Shown in pieces: positions 47,837 through 56,964 of a stretch of 64,000 bases of DNA. This DNA comes from Lacinutrix sp. WUR7 (lineage in GTDB: Bacteria; Bacteroidota; Bacteroidia; Flavobacteriales; Flavobacteriaceae), in contig NZ_CP045067.1 of the NCBI RefSeq assembly GCF_016864015.1, positions 2,862,001 through 2,926,000 on the forward strand. The letters run 5' to 3'. Every line of letters begins with the position of its first letter. Position 1 is the first letter of the stretch. Below the pieces are notes generated by a model. That model had not been told where the DNA came from. It made no database searches and saw only the letters and a list, made by a program, of their open reading frames with translations. A program made the translations under genes and the position numbers.

Positions 47837-47902
47837 TTCTAACTTTTTACTGAATTTAAGAATAAAAAAGTATATCAATATATTATACAACGTAAAAATA
47901 TT

Positions 47903-49594
47903 ATGAGTGACGATAAAAAAGTAATTTTTTCAATGTCTGGTTTAACCAAGACGTTTCCAAGTGCACAAACACCAGTTTTAAAAAATATTTATTTAAGCTT
48001 TTTTTACGGAGCAAAAATTGGAATATTAGGACTTAATGGTTCTGGTAAATCTACTTTGCTTAAAATTATTGCTGGAATAGATAAAAATTATCAAGGGGAT
48101 GTTGTTTTTTCACCAGGCTACACGGTTGGTTATTTAGAACAAGAGCCACAACTGGATGAAGATAAAACCGTTATGGAAATTGTTAGAGAAGGTGCCGCAG
48201 AAACAGTTGCCATTCTTGATGAATATAATCGTATTAACGACCAGTTTGGATTAGAAGAAGTATATAGCGATGCCGATAAAATGGAAAAGCTAATGAACCG
48301 TCAAGCGGAACTTCAAGATCAAATTGATGCTGCTAATGCTTGGGAACTAGATACTAAACTAGAAATTGCAATGGATGCTTTGCGTACTCCAGATGGAGAC
48401 AAAAAGATAAGTGTACTTTCTGGAGGAGAGCGTCGTAGAGTAGCTTTATGTCGTTTGCTTTTACAAGAGCCAGACGTATTGTTATTAGATGAGCCTACCA
48501 ATCACTTGGATGCAGAATCTGTACATTGGTTAGAGCATCACTTAGCACAATATAAAGGTACTGTAATTGCTGTAACGCACGATAGATACTTTTTAGATAA
48601 TGTTGCAGGTTGGATTTTAGAACTAGATAGAGGTGAAGGAATTCCTTGGAAAGGAAACTATTCTTCATGGTTAGATCAGAAATCGAAACGTATGGCAAAA
48701 GAAAGTAAAACAGCTTCTAAACGTCAAAAAACATTAGAACGTGAGTTAGAATGGGTTCGTCAAGGTGCCAAAGGTCGTCAAACCAAACAAAAAGCGCGTT
48801 TGAAGAATTATGACAAACTGATGAGTCAAGATCAAAAACAGCTGGACGAAAAGTTAGAAATCTACATTCCTAATGGTCCGCGTTTAGGAACAAATGTTAT
48901 CGATTCTATTGGTATTAGTAAAGCCTATGATGATAAACTACTTTATGAAGATTTAAACTTCAGTTTACCGCAAGCAGGTATTGTTGGTGTTATTGGACCT
49001 AATGGAGCTGGTAAAACCACTATTTTCCGTATGATTATGGGAGAAGAAACACCAGACAAAGGTGAATTTAAAGTCGGAGAAACAGCAAAAATCGCTTATG
49101 TAGATCAAAAGCATTCTAATATAGATCCTGAAAAAACAATTTGGCAAAACTTTAGTGATGAGCAGGAATTGGTAATGATGGGTGGAAAGGAAGTCAATTC
49201 TAGAGCATATTTAAGCCGATTTAATTTTTCTGGTGGTGAGCAAAACAAAAAAGTAAAACTACTTTCTGGTGGTGAACGTAACCGTTTGCACCTTGCCATG
49301 ACACTTAAAGAAGAAGGAAACGTATTACTTTTAGATGAGCCAACCAATGATTTAGATGTAAATACATTACGTGCATTAGAAGAAGGTTTAGAAAACTTTG
49401 CAGGTTGTGCCGTAGTAATTAGTCACGATAGATGGTTTTTAGATAGAATTTGTACTCATATTCTTGCTTTTGAAGGAGATAGTCAAGTCTATTTCTTTGA
49501 AGGTGGATTTAGTGAATATGAAGAAAATAAAAAGAAACGTCTTGGTGGTGATTTAATGCCGAAAAGAATTAAGTATAAAAAGTTAGTGCGCTAA
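47903..49594 (+). CDS. ettA: Energy-dependent translational throttle protein EttA (ABC-F)
   Basis: A 563-residue ABC-F ATPase that binds the ribosomal E site and senses the ATP/ADP ratio. Domain 1: [33 protein letters not shown]. EttA-type linker (about 245-320, with GAKGRQTKQKARL). Domain 2: [43 protein letters not shown]. Both sites are intact, unlike the ABC-F protein at the window start. A strong terminator follows. Confidence 0.97.
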   Translation: MSDDKKVIFSMSGLTKTFPSAQTPVLKNIYLSFFYGAKIGILGLNGSGKSTLLKIIAGIDKNYQGDVVFSPGYTVGYLEQEPQLDEDKTVMEIVREGAAETVAILDEYNRINDQFGLEEVYSDADKMEKLMNRQAELQDQIDAANAWELDTKLEIAMDALRTPDGDKKISVLSGGERRRVALCRLLLQEPDVLLLDEPTNHLDAESVHWLEHHLAQYKGTVIAVTHDRYFLDNVAGWILELDRGEGIPWKGNYSSWLDQKSKRMAKESKTASKRQKTLERELEWVRQGAKGRQTKQKARLKNYDKLMSQDQKQLDEKLEIYIPNGPRLGTNVIDSIGISKAYDDKLLYEDLNFSLPQAGIVGVIGPNGAGKTTIFRMIMGEETPDKGEFKVGETAKIAYVDQKHSNIDPEKTIWQNFSDEQELVMMGGKEVNSRAYLSRFNFSGGEQNKKVKLLSGGERNRLHLAMTLKEEGNVLLLDEPTNDLDVNTLRALEEGLENFAGCAVVISHDRWFLDRICTHILAFEGDSQVYFFEGGFSEYEENKKKRLGGDLMPKRIKYKKLVR

Positions 49595-49612
49595 TTTGTA
49601 AATATTAAGAAT

Positions 49613-49641
49613 AAAAAAACCTGCTAAATGCAGGTTTTTTT
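49613..49641 (+). terminator. Rho-independent terminator of ettA
   Basis: AAAAAAACCTGC/GCAGGTTTTTTT around a TAAAT loop, 18 bases after the ettA stop. Also usable by the convergent small-membrane-protein genes. Confidence 0.9.
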
Positions 49642-49646
49642 ATTCT

Positions 49647-49850
49647 TTATTTTTTGTACAAATGGCCTGAGCCTAATTGGTAATCTGGAATATTTGTAAG
49701 ATCATTTATTTCAGTAATATTTTTGTCAAAGGCATCCAATTCACGAACTATATCAGACTCATGTTCATAACAATATAGATCTTTCTTTATAAAAAAAGCT
49801 AAAACTAAAAATGCCACAACAAAAATAGTGGTACATATAATTTCCATCAT
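49647..49850 (-). CDS. Small membrane protein (67 residues)
   Basis: One hydrophobic segment at the N-terminus (about 4-21, IICTTIFVVAFLVLAFFI), then an acidic tail ending GSGHLYKK. Its start codon follows the previous gene's stop codon directly (TAAATG), so the two are likely translationally coupled. It shares the tail motif GHLY with that gene. No family recognised. Confidence 0.65.
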   Translation of the reverse strand: MMEIICTTIFVVAFLVLAFFIKKDLYCYEHESDIVRELDAFDKNITEINDLTNIPDYQLGSGHLYKK

Positions 49851-50087
49851 TTATTCTTTTTTAGTCGTTTTACTATACAAATGTCCTTCTGTAAAATCTG
49901 TATATTCTTTGTCGTCATCATCTAATAAATGATCTGTAGCTTTCATTAGTTTTTCGTTTTCAGATTTTAATTTATAAGATTTTCTTAAAACAACAATTAA
50001 TACAATAGAAAAGAAAATAACGCTAATACTTAAAAGAGTAACTACACTAGTTTGTTTTATTAAAGCAATAAAATGTGAAGTTATCAT
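49851..50087 (-). CDS. Small membrane protein (78 residues)
   Basis: One membrane helix (about 12-33, TSVVTLLSISVIFFSIVLIVVL), followed by a basic/charged segment and acidic DDDDKEYTDFTEGHLYSK. The tail resembles that of the next gene, suggesting two related single-helix proteins. Not recognised; function unknown. Confidence 0.65.
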   Translation of the reverse strand: MITSHFIALIKQTSVVTLLSISVIFFSIVLIVVLRKSYKLKSENEKLMKATDHLLDDDDKEYTDFTEGHLYSKTTKKE

Positions 50088-50169
50088 GATTCGTTATAGA
50101 TTGTTTTTGGGCGTAATCAGGTTCAAATATATAAAAAACATTTTAAGTAATGTGTTCATTATTAAAATA

Positions 50170-50955
50170 TTAATACCAATTCAACTGTATAACTTCTATA
50201 TTCTTATTACTATTATTAACCATAGTTTTAAACAATACCACATCGCTAAAACCTTCAGTGCCTCTAAAATGATAAGGATACACTTGTTTTGGTTTAAATG
50301 CTAAAACAGCATTTGCAGCACTTTCAATAGGCATGGTATATGGTAAGTTCATGCAAACAAAAGCTTTATCAATATCTTTTAAAGCACGCATTTCTGGAAT
50401 ATCCTCCGTGTCACCAGAAATATAAATACGTTCTTCTCCAAGAGTAATGACATAACCATTTCCTCTTCCTTTTTCGTGAAATTTTAAAGCTTCTTCTCTT
50501 AAATTATACATAGGTATGGCTTCAATAGTATGTTTTTTAACGGTTGTTGTTTTACCATTATCTAGAATAATATGCTCTATAGCATTTAGTTCTGGTAATT
50601 TTTCGGCAACTGCTTTTGGCATAACAACAATAGCATTACTTAAATCTAGAGCCTCTAATGTTTCTTCACTTAAATGATCACCATGAATATCTGTTATTAA
50701 GACAATGGTTGGTTTCTTTTGACCTTTAAAAGCATCCGATCCACCAACAGGATCTGTATAAATCACAGTATCTCCATACTCTAAAACCATAGTTGCATGA
50801 TTTATTGGCGTAATTTTTAAGTCGCTTTCTATTTCCGTTTTAACCGCTGTGCTTACTTCTGTTTTAGTTGTTAATTCTGTGGTTTTTTGGCTTTCGTTTT
50901 TACAACTAGAAAAAGATAAAAGGGTAATAATAAGTAGTGTAAATGTGTTTTTCAT
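50170..50955 (-). CDS. Metallo-beta-lactamase-fold lipoprotein (UlaG-like)
   Basis: A 261-residue lipoprotein: MKNTFTLLIITLLSFSSC (lipid Cys 18). MBL fold in UlaG order: INHATMVLEYGDTVIYTDP, then TDIHGDH (88-94), ISGDTED and VYPYHFRG. The first His of the HxHxDH motif is Asp here, the other positions are present. Known members hydrolyse phosphodiester or lactone bonds; the substrate cannot be inferred. Envelope-bound. Confidence 0.88.
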   Translation of the reverse strand: MKNTFTLLIITLLSFSSCKNESQKTTELTTKTEVSTAVKTEIESDLKITPINHATMVLEYGDTVIYTDPVGGSDAFKGQKKPTIVLITDIHGDHLSEETLEALDLSNAIVVMPKAVAEKLPELNAIEHIILDNGKTTTVKKHTIEAIPMYNLREEALKFHEKGRGNGYVITLGEERIYISGDTEDIPEMRALKDIDKAFVCMNLPYTMPIESAANAVLAFKPKQVYPYHFRGTEGFSDVVLFKTMVNNSNKNIEVIQLNWY

Positions 50956-51126
50956 AACTATGCATATATTAGAGTTAAAGATAATAATCGAAAAGCAATT
51001 AATTAAATATGTAACAAAACATTATGATTAGCTACTTATATTTTAAACGATTTCGTTTTAGATACTGATATTTTTTATCGAAATTGCTTATCCAAATATA
51101 GTTCAACTTAAAACACACAACACAAT

Positions 51127-52470
51127 ATGTCTGATGATTTTGATTTATTAGAAACAAGCTCCAACGAGAAAACAGAGAAGGTAGATGTAAATTGGGGAAA
51201 AGCCATAGACCAAATGAAGTCTAAGCTGGCACAAGAAGATGATCCAGAAAGTCGTCAGAAAATCTTAAATGCCACATTAGATAATGTTGTAGACATGGCA
51301 GAAAAAGACAGAACTACATTATTAGATGCGATTAAAGATTTAACCGACTATCAAGACGAAGTTGGTATTATGTTCGAAGGTTTTTCAGCATTAAACCCAA
51401 TAGAACAAAAAATTATAGACGACGCTATTAAACGTTTAGAGCGTGCAAAAGTAGAACTAGAAGATGCAAACGCTAAACCAGATACTTTTTGGAATAACCT
51501 TTGGGGAAGAAAAGGAAAAATAAAAGATGCAGAACAAGAACTGCAACAAGCACAAAAAACACGTGACGAAGCAGACAATAAAGCAAAAGCATTATTTCAA
51601 CAACGTATAGAAAGCGCAGATGTACAAACCTTACTAAACGAGCTTTCTTTTAAAAGTCAGGCAGCAGTAAAACGCTTAAAAGACAGGGAAATTGAAATTA
51701 AAGAAGTAGAAGAGAGCCTTAAAACAGCTATTGTAGAAGCTTCCAATAACCATACAAAAGCACTACAGAAAAAGAAAGAAGTAGAAGATAAACTAGAAGA
51801 GCAATACGCGTTATTAAAACAAGCACGTCAAGCACTAGAAGAAGTAGCAGATAAGCAATCGGAAGAATACTCCAAAGCATTATCGGCAGTAACAATTCTA
51901 GAGCAAAAAGTGGAAGAGTTAGAAGGACTTAAAAACGCATACACAACCCTTGCCGCTTCTAAAGACAGTTTTGTACACAAGCATAATTTAACGATTAAAG
52001 TATTAACTTCTTTACGTAGTAATTTACAAACGCATCGTGCAAAATTAAAGAGTGATACTGACGAGCGTCTTAAATATTACGATGGTTATGTTGTTGCATT
52101 AAAAGCAAGAACAGATCAAGAATTCGCTGCTATTTTAGAACATTTAGGTGTGAAAACCGATGAGCATATTGGGGAAACTTTAGCATCTATGCATACAGCA
52201 AGTGCAAAAGCACGTCAAGAAATGATGGATAATATTCCGGTGCATGAAAAAGTAATGCAAGGTGTTTATGGTAGTTATGCAGAGGCTTTAAGCGAGATTA
52301 GAGCTAAAGATTCAGCAATCCAAAAGAACTTTGCAGAACGTTACGGAATCGATATGAAAGAAATTTTTGAAGATTATTACAATGCAGATGCAAATGCACC
52401 TTCAGGTGGAGGAGATGAACCTGCAGATGCTCCTAAACCAGAAGCTAACGACGACGATTTATTAGGATAG
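51127..52470 (+). CDS. Long coiled-coil protein with acidic C-terminus, first gene of the AAA+ cluster
   Basis: A 447-residue soluble protein, strongly helical and charged, with heptad-like coiled coil over much of about 95-330 (AKVELEDANAKPDTFW, AVKRLKDREIEIKEVEESLK, KVEDKLEEQYALLKQARQAL). A conserved-looking C-terminal part (AERYGIDMKEIFEDYY) ends in an acid tail DDDLLG. No signal peptide. The layout is loosely like that of TelA-type or PspA/ESCRT-III-type proteins but I cannot show homology. It is separated from the next gene by the 95-base repeat. Confidence 0.8.
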   Translation: MSDDFDLLETSSNEKTEKVDVNWGKAIDQMKSKLAQEDDPESRQKILNATLDNVVDMAEKDRTTLLDAIKDLTDYQDEVGIMFEGFSALNPIEQKIIDDAIKRLERAKVELEDANAKPDTFWNNLWGRKGKIKDAEQELQQAQKTRDEADNKAKALFQQRIESADVQTLLNELSFKSQAAVKRLKDREIEIKEVEESLKTAIVEASNNHTKALQKKKEVEDKLEEQYALLKQARQALEEVADKQSEEYSKALSAVTILEQKVEELEGLKNAYTTLAASKDSFVHKHNLTIKVLTSLRSNLQTHRAKLKSDTDERLKYYDGYVVALKARTDQEFAAILEHLGVKTDEHIGETLASMHTASAKARQEMMDNIPVHEKVMQGVYGSYAEALSEIRAKDSAIQKNFAERYGIDMKEIFEDYYNADANAPSGGGDEPADAPKPEANDDDLLG

Positions 52471-52486
52471 TTTAAAGATGGCATGT

Positions 52487-52514
52487 CCAACGTAGCTTTT
52501 AAAGCGAAGTTGGG
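52487..52514 (-). repeat. Partial inverted copy of the 95-base repeat
   Basis: CCAACGTAGC then TTTTAAAGCGAAGTTGGG closely matches the complement of the first hairpin of the repeat (compare 29885-29912). It forms its own CCAAC/GTTGG hairpin and lies head-to-head with the complete copy. Confidence 0.6.
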
Positions 52515-52607
52515 CGTTTCCCTCTTTCGCTGAAAAGCTTCAGAGGGTCAGGCTCTCACTACTCGCTCTCTGCGAGGAGCTCAAACAAACCGTTCCATCC
52601 TTAACGC
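52513..52607 (+). repeat. 95-base structured repeat, copy 2
   Basis: From GGCGTTTCCC to TTAACGC, gap-free alignment to copy 1 (29825-29919, opposite strand). Stem CCCTCT/AGAGGG (52520-52525 with 52542-52547) around GCT-GAAA-AGC, and closing pairs GCGTT/AACGC at the ends. Confidence 0.85.
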
Positions 52608-52662
52608 AACATTCGTGTAACCTTAAACGAAGAGCCAAAAGCTATAAGCTAATAGCAATACA

Positions 52663-53709
52663 ATGATAGTAACACCTTTAGATTCCGCAGTACTCGACTC
52701 CAAAGAGCAATACGTTTTCTATCACAAAATGGTAGATTTTGCACTTAAAGAACTCCTAGTTGCTGTACAACAAAAACAAATATTAAGCGAGCAAGAAATC
52801 CTTCTGTTTAAACAATACAGTGATTTACTATTGTATTCGGTAGAAGCAATGCGTGTAAAATACATGTATGACGATGAGGAAAACATGAAAGTAGATTTAA
52901 CAGATTCTGGTTTTCCAAACTATTTAGAATTTCGTTATCTATTTAACGATTTAGAATTACGCGAAGAATACTTAGGGAAACTGACCAATATTGAAACTTT
53001 AAAAGAAGAATTTTTAACGACACTACTTCATAAAAAAGAACCAATATCCAAACGAAAATTATTTCAAGCAGCTTCCATAGTCTATTACGCTTCGGCAAAA
53101 AAAGAATATATATTCAATCGTTTTGTACAAGGTAAAATATTAGAAGCACCAGAAAATGCTCCAGGGGAACATCTAGTAAGTTGGAGTTTTTATGATGTAT
53201 CACATAACCGACCATTTATTTGCTATATGTATTTTGATTATGATGGTAGCGATGTGCAAAAAGAAAGAGACGAAATCTACAAGACGCTTAAAACCGTTGC
53301 AGATAGAGACATGAATCTAGATACCATGGCGTATGGTATTGATAAACGCTTACCAAAAGTGTTTCCTAAATTAATAAAACGTGTGGATTTAGGACCAATA
53401 CATAATGTGTTTGCAAAAGATGAAAATCAAGTAACACACGCTATTTTAGAAGGTATTGCGAGTAAAACCATTCCGTTAAATTCCTATGCCATTTCTTTTA
53501 AAATAGATGAACTCAAGTCAGAAAGCGAATTTAAAGAAGGTAGTTTCTTTAGTAAGCAAACCTTTCAAAAATGGGATGCTATTTTTAGACAACGTTACGT
53601 ATTTGCGCCACATAGAATCATACAATTACTATATAATAAAACACCAGAAATCATGAATAAGTTGGCGAAAGCTCCGATTCAGATTTCAGAATTGATCGTG
53701 GATAAATAA
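52663..53709 (+). CDS. Hypothetical protein of the AAA+ cluster (348 residues)
   Basis: A soluble protein, no signal peptide or membrane segment. It has many aromatic and charged residues (FKQYSDLLLYSVEAMRVKYM, WSFYDVSHNRPFICYMYFDY, FSKQTFQKWDAIFRQRYVFAPHRII in parts). Domain not recognised. It lies between the coiled-coil gene and the AAA+ ATPase gene in the same direction. Probably a partner of the ATPase; the nature is unknown. Confidence 0.8.
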   Translation: MIVTPLDSAVLDSKEQYVFYHKMVDFALKELLVAVQQKQILSEQEILLFKQYSDLLLYSVEAMRVKYMYDDEENMKVDLTDSGFPNYLEFRYLFNDLELREEYLGKLTNIETLKEEFLTTLLHKKEPISKRKLFQAASIVYYASAKKEYIFNRFVQGKILEAPENAPGEHLVSWSFYDVSHNRPFICYMYFDYDGSDVQKERDEIYKTLKTVADRDMNLDTMAYGIDKRLPKVFPKLIKRVDLGPIHNVFAKDENQVTHAILEGIASKTIPLNSYAISFKIDELKSESEFKEGSFFSKQTFQKWDAIFRQRYVFAPHRIIQLLYNKTPEIMNKLAKAPIQISELIVDK

Positions 53710-53719
53710 GATAAGTGTA

Positions 53720-53741
53720 CAGTCGCAGTCTCCGTTTTCAG
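53720..53741. repeat. Dispersed CAGTCGCAGTC-CCGTTTTCAG repeat (first of two here)
   Basis: 21 of 22 bases match the repeat at 35806-35832. A related inverted copy (CTGCGACTGAGACTGAAAAC) lies at 53816-53835, just before the AAA+ start. Confidence 0.65.
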
Positions 53742-53815
53742 TATTGCGATAGTATTACATAATAATAACAAACAGTTTTAGATAAATAAAGTAGTGCAGC
53801 GTAAGCAACTGTTTA

Positions 53816-53835
53816 CTGCGACTGAGACTGAAAAC
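53816..53835. repeat. Second, inverted copy of the CAGTC repeat
   Basis: CTGCGACTGAGACTGAAAAC, opposite orientation to 53720-53741, 8 bases before the AAA+ ATG. It may fold with the first copy across the gap. Confidence 0.6.
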
Positions 53836-53842
53836 TAATAAA

Positions 53843-55798
53843 ATGGAACACAACTCAACATTCCCAATAAAACAAAATGAATTAGATATGCTTCGTGACG
53901 AAGCAACTAGTTATATAAAATCGGTGCAATGGGAACAAAGCCAACGTGCAAAAAATAAAGATAAGGACGCAAAAGACGAATCCATATTACTGTATTTGTC
54001 ACGAGCAAATAACGGAAGCAATGTGAGTTTAACGTCTGTTTCTAAAACGATTTTAGCTTTAAAAAAGCGTTTGTTGCCAGAATCTGTAGCAATTCCTATT
54101 CATTTAAATCACACGCTTTACGCAGTTCAAGAAGGAATTACATTGGGTATTTGGATAAAAGATAGTTTTTACGACGCATCTGGTTTATCTACTTTGATAG
54201 ATAATAGATCTGCTTTAGATAGTGACGGAAAACGAGAATACGAAAGTAAAATGCACACCGCAACGGCATATATGCTTTTTGCTACTGCTTATAAAATTTT
54301 ATACGATTTAAAACCACATGCTTCCGACGATCTATCGGTTATGAAGCAAAAGTTTGCAGGCATTCCAGAAGTCTCTTTGATTTCACCTTTAAAAGGAATT
54401 GCTTGTCAGTTGTTTTATTATGATAAATACCTTTCGCATCCAGATATTATAAAATCGGATAAAGATGTCATCGATTTTACAGTGGTTTATTTTGAAGCAT
54501 TAATCGATGAAATTCAACTCCGAAAAAGTAGTTTAGAATACACCGAAACCATTGTCGATAGAACCTATAAACTAGAAAAAAGTGATTTTGCAGTTTCTGG
54601 TTGGGATAATGTATTTCAAGGAACCGCAAAAAGTATCGAATTCAATAAAATAGAATTCGAACAAATTGTTGGAAACAGAGATGCAAAACACTTTGCAAGA
54701 CGTTTAACAGAACGTATGCTGAGTTACGATTTTGAAGAAAAAAAGAATCCGTTTCAAGAACTTGGTGGTTTTATGCCTGTTTTTATGGGGTACGGAATTC
54801 CGGGAACGGGAAAGAGTATGCTTATTGCAGCTATTGCCACACGATTAAAAATGCATTGCGATAATTTAGATATCCCGTTTTTGTTTCACCCAATGCCAGA
54901 CACGTTAATTAGTACGTTTCAAGGTGGTTCTGCTGAGAAAATGGTAGAGTGGATGAAGCCTTTACAAGATCCTACCAAATTAATTTTTGCACCAATTGAT
55001 GATGCCGAAAATAATCTGCAAGAACGTACAGCACAAGGTGTTTCGGCAGGAGTTAAAGAAGTAATTGGTGTATTTTTAAGGTACACAGAAGGTGCTTATG
55101 CTGTGAATTATGGAAATAGTTCGGTAGGTTTATTTACCAATCTTCCAGAGATGTTAGATAAAGCGGTTATTTCTCGTGTACAAGGACGATTTAAAATTGA
55201 TGGAGCAAGAACCGAACACGACTTTTTAGATCAAGATCATTTGTGGTGGCGAAAATTAGATACTACCATGCCAAATTTTGTAAACATGCAAGGTCCAGAA
55301 AACTATAGTTATCTGCAAGATCAAGGTTTAGCAAAAAGTATGGGAGAAATTCTAAATGTTTCTAACAAACCAACAGAACAGCGAGTTTTAGATGCCTATG
55401 GTAAAGTAGAAAAACATTTTAAAACCAACCATCATTTATTTTATGCGAATCTGTATATGGAGATTCAAAAGATATTTCCATTCTTTTCTTCTCGTGATGT
55501 GCGTAATATTCAAAGTGCTGTTTCGCTGCGTTTAACCGATTTCGATTTAGAAGAAGATTGGTTTGATAATCCGGAAATCTATTTCAAAAAAGATTACGAT
55601 ACCAAATTCAATATGCTGCAAGAATTAATGCGTGCCAATATGAAAGGTTTAGATTTTTCAGAAATAAGAAGACAAGAAGTAGTACGCTATTTAGATAATG
55701 TGGCAACCATTGCAGATACCGACTTTAAACGAAAAGTAGATGCAAGAGTAAATCAAATGAATATAGATCTAAAAGCAAGAGAGACTTTTGGGAAGTAA
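53843..55798 (+). CDS. AAA+ ATPase
   Basis: A 651-residue soluble AAA+ protein. An N-terminal part of about 260 residues has no known domain. The ATPase core has Walker A GYGIPGTGKSML (about 317-328), Walker B LIFAPIDDAE (about 380-389, DD rather than DE), and the second region of homology GLFTNLPEMLDKAVISRVQGRF with a probable Arg finger. About 190 residues follow. The core shape is close to classical AAA proteins such as Vps4 or p97, but no adaptor domain is recognisable. It is in the middle of the nine-gene cluster. Confidence 0.9.
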   Translation: MEHNSTFPIKQNELDMLRDEATSYIKSVQWEQSQRAKNKDKDAKDESILLYLSRANNGSNVSLTSVSKTILALKKRLLPESVAIPIHLNHTLYAVQEGITLGIWIKDSFYDASGLSTLIDNRSALDSDGKREYESKMHTATAYMLFATAYKILYDLKPHASDDLSVMKQKFAGIPEVSLISPLKGIACQLFYYDKYLSHPDIIKSDKDVIDFTVVYFEALIDEIQLRKSSLEYTETIVDRTYKLEKSDFAVSGWDNVFQGTAKSIEFNKIEFEQIVGNRDAKHFARRLTERMLSYDFEEKKNPFQELGGFMPVFMGYGIPGTGKSMLIAAIATRLKMHCDNLDIPFLFHPMPDTLISTFQGGSAEKMVEWMKPLQDPTKLIFAPIDDAENNLQERTAQGVSAGVKEVIGVFLRYTEGAYAVNYGNSSVGLFTNLPEMLDKAVISRVQGRFKIDGARTEHDFLDQDHLWWRKLDTTMPNFVNMQGPENYSYLQDQGLAKSMGEILNVSNKPTEQRVLDAYGKVEKHFKTNHHLFYANLYMEIQKIFPFFSSRDVRNIQSAVSLRLTDFDLEEDWFDNPEIYFKKDYDTKFNMLQELMRANMKGLDFSEIRRQEVVRYLDNVATIADTDFKRKVDARVNQMNIDLKARETFGK

Positions 55799-55803
55799 GG
55801 TTT

Positions 55804-56229
55804 ATGAAAGATGAAGAATTAAATAAAATCATTGATATTCTAGAAATTAATGGTTCGGAAGAACATGGATATTTTGATCTAGATTATGAACGCGTTAATA
55901 CTAAAGGAGAAGAGTTTTCTGCTTGTATTAGAACCAATAAAGATGGTATTGTCCTGTTTGCTAAAGAATTGTTGATAAGTCTAAAAACTATGAATAATTT
56001 AAAAGAAAAAAACGAAGTAATAAAAATTGAGGGAAAAGATTGGTTGGGTTATGACATAAAAGATATGTGTTCATTAATTCAGCCAATTTATAAGAACAGA
56101 AGCGAAATAAATATTTCTAAACCTTATAAAAGCAGTTTTAAGGATAATTTAGTAGGTTGGAGTTTTATGTTTTTATTGGGAGTTATGATAGTTTTGTCTA
56201 TAATCGGAATTATACAAATTATTAATTAG
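55804..56229 (+). CDS. C-tail-anchored protein (141 residues)
   Basis: A soluble N-terminal part (ILEINGSEEHGYFDLDYERV, GEEFSACIRTNKDGIVLF) and one C-terminal membrane helix (about 119-139, SFMFLLGVMIVLSIIGIIQII). It starts 5 bases after the AAA+ stop, so it is probably translated with it. No family. A candidate membrane anchor or partner for the ATPase. Confidence 0.75.
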   Translation: MKDEELNKIIDILEINGSEEHGYFDLDYERVNTKGEEFSACIRTNKDGIVLFAKELLISLKTMNNLKEKNEVIKIEGKDWLGYDIKDMCSLIQPIYKNRSEINISKPYKSSFKDNLVGWSFMFLLGVMIVLSIIGIIQIIN

Positions 56230-56316
56230 ACAGTTAATTAGATTTCAATTTTTATAGAATTTAAATATTAAAAATTCTTAAGTCTATATTTTACGAAGCG
56301 GAAATAAGGAAACAAA

Positions 56317-56904
56317 ATGAACAAACTAAAAAACATAACAAACAAAATACTTTCCAATGGATGGGCTACTTTAAATCAAATCGATTACGATTATCAATTT
56401 AACGATGGCAGTTGGAAACGCGTATCTAGAGAAAGTTACGATAGAGGCAACGGCGCGTGTATTTTATTATACAACAAAGAAAAAGGGACAGTTATTTTGA
56501 CGAAACAATTCCGAATGCCAGCCTATGCAAACAACAAAAACGAAGGCATGTCCATCGAAGTTTGCGCAGGAGCAATAGATAATAATGAAGCTCCCGAAGT
56601 TTGTATAATTAGAGAAGTGGAAGAAGAAGTTGGTTATAAAATACCAAAAGCAACCAAGGTTTTAGAAGCGTACACTTCTCCAGGAGCCGTTACCGAAAAA
56701 ATGTATTTGTTTGTTGCAGCATATACAGATGTCATGCAAGTAAATGAAGGTGGCGGATTAGAAAGCGAAAATGAAGAAATTGAAGTTATGGAAGTTCCTT
56801 TTACTAAAGCTATTGAGATGATGAACAATCAAACCATTCTGGATGCAAAAACAATTATGTTATTGCAATATGCACAAATACATAATTTGTTAATTCCTGC
56901 GTAG
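56317..56904 (+). CDS. nudK: Nudix hydrolase of the NudK (GDP-mannose pyrophosphatase) type
   Basis: A 195-residue Nudix protein. ILSNGWATLN, YDRGNGACILLYN, TKQFRMPAY match E. coli NudK in order; the Nudix box is G85-x5-E-x7-REVEEEVG; YTSPGAVTEKMYLFVAAY and ESENEEIEVMEVPF follow. The known activity is cleavage of GDP-mannose and related nucleotide sugars. Its last residues IPA and the stop codon lie inside a palindromic repeat (56893-56912). Confidence 0.92.
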   Translation: MNKLKNITNKILSNGWATLNQIDYDYQFNDGSWKRVSRESYDRGNGACILLYNKEKGTVILTKQFRMPAYANNKNEGMSIEVCAGAIDNNEAPEVCIIREVEEEVGYKIPKATKVLEAYTSPGAVTEKMYLFVAAYTDVMQVNEGGGLESENEEIEVMEVPFTKAIEMMNNQTILDAKTIMLLQYAQIHNLLIPA

Positions 56905-56912
56905 GCAGGAAT
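56893..56912. repeat. Palindromic repeat over the nudK stop codon
   Basis: ATTCCTGC-GTAG-GCAGGAAT, then CTCAT. The loop holds the TAG stop codon of nudK. The same element is at 58802-58821 and, weaker, at 11061-11084. Confidence 0.75.
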
Positions 56913-56964
56913 CTCATGAATAAAAAAATAATAGTAACCAGATTACCGTTTTCACCGAAACAAG

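Noticed and set aside
53717-53840. Repeated CAGTC segments as a CRISPR remnant
   Set aside because: Only two units in opposite orientation and not evenly spaced; matches a dispersed repeat also present at 35806.
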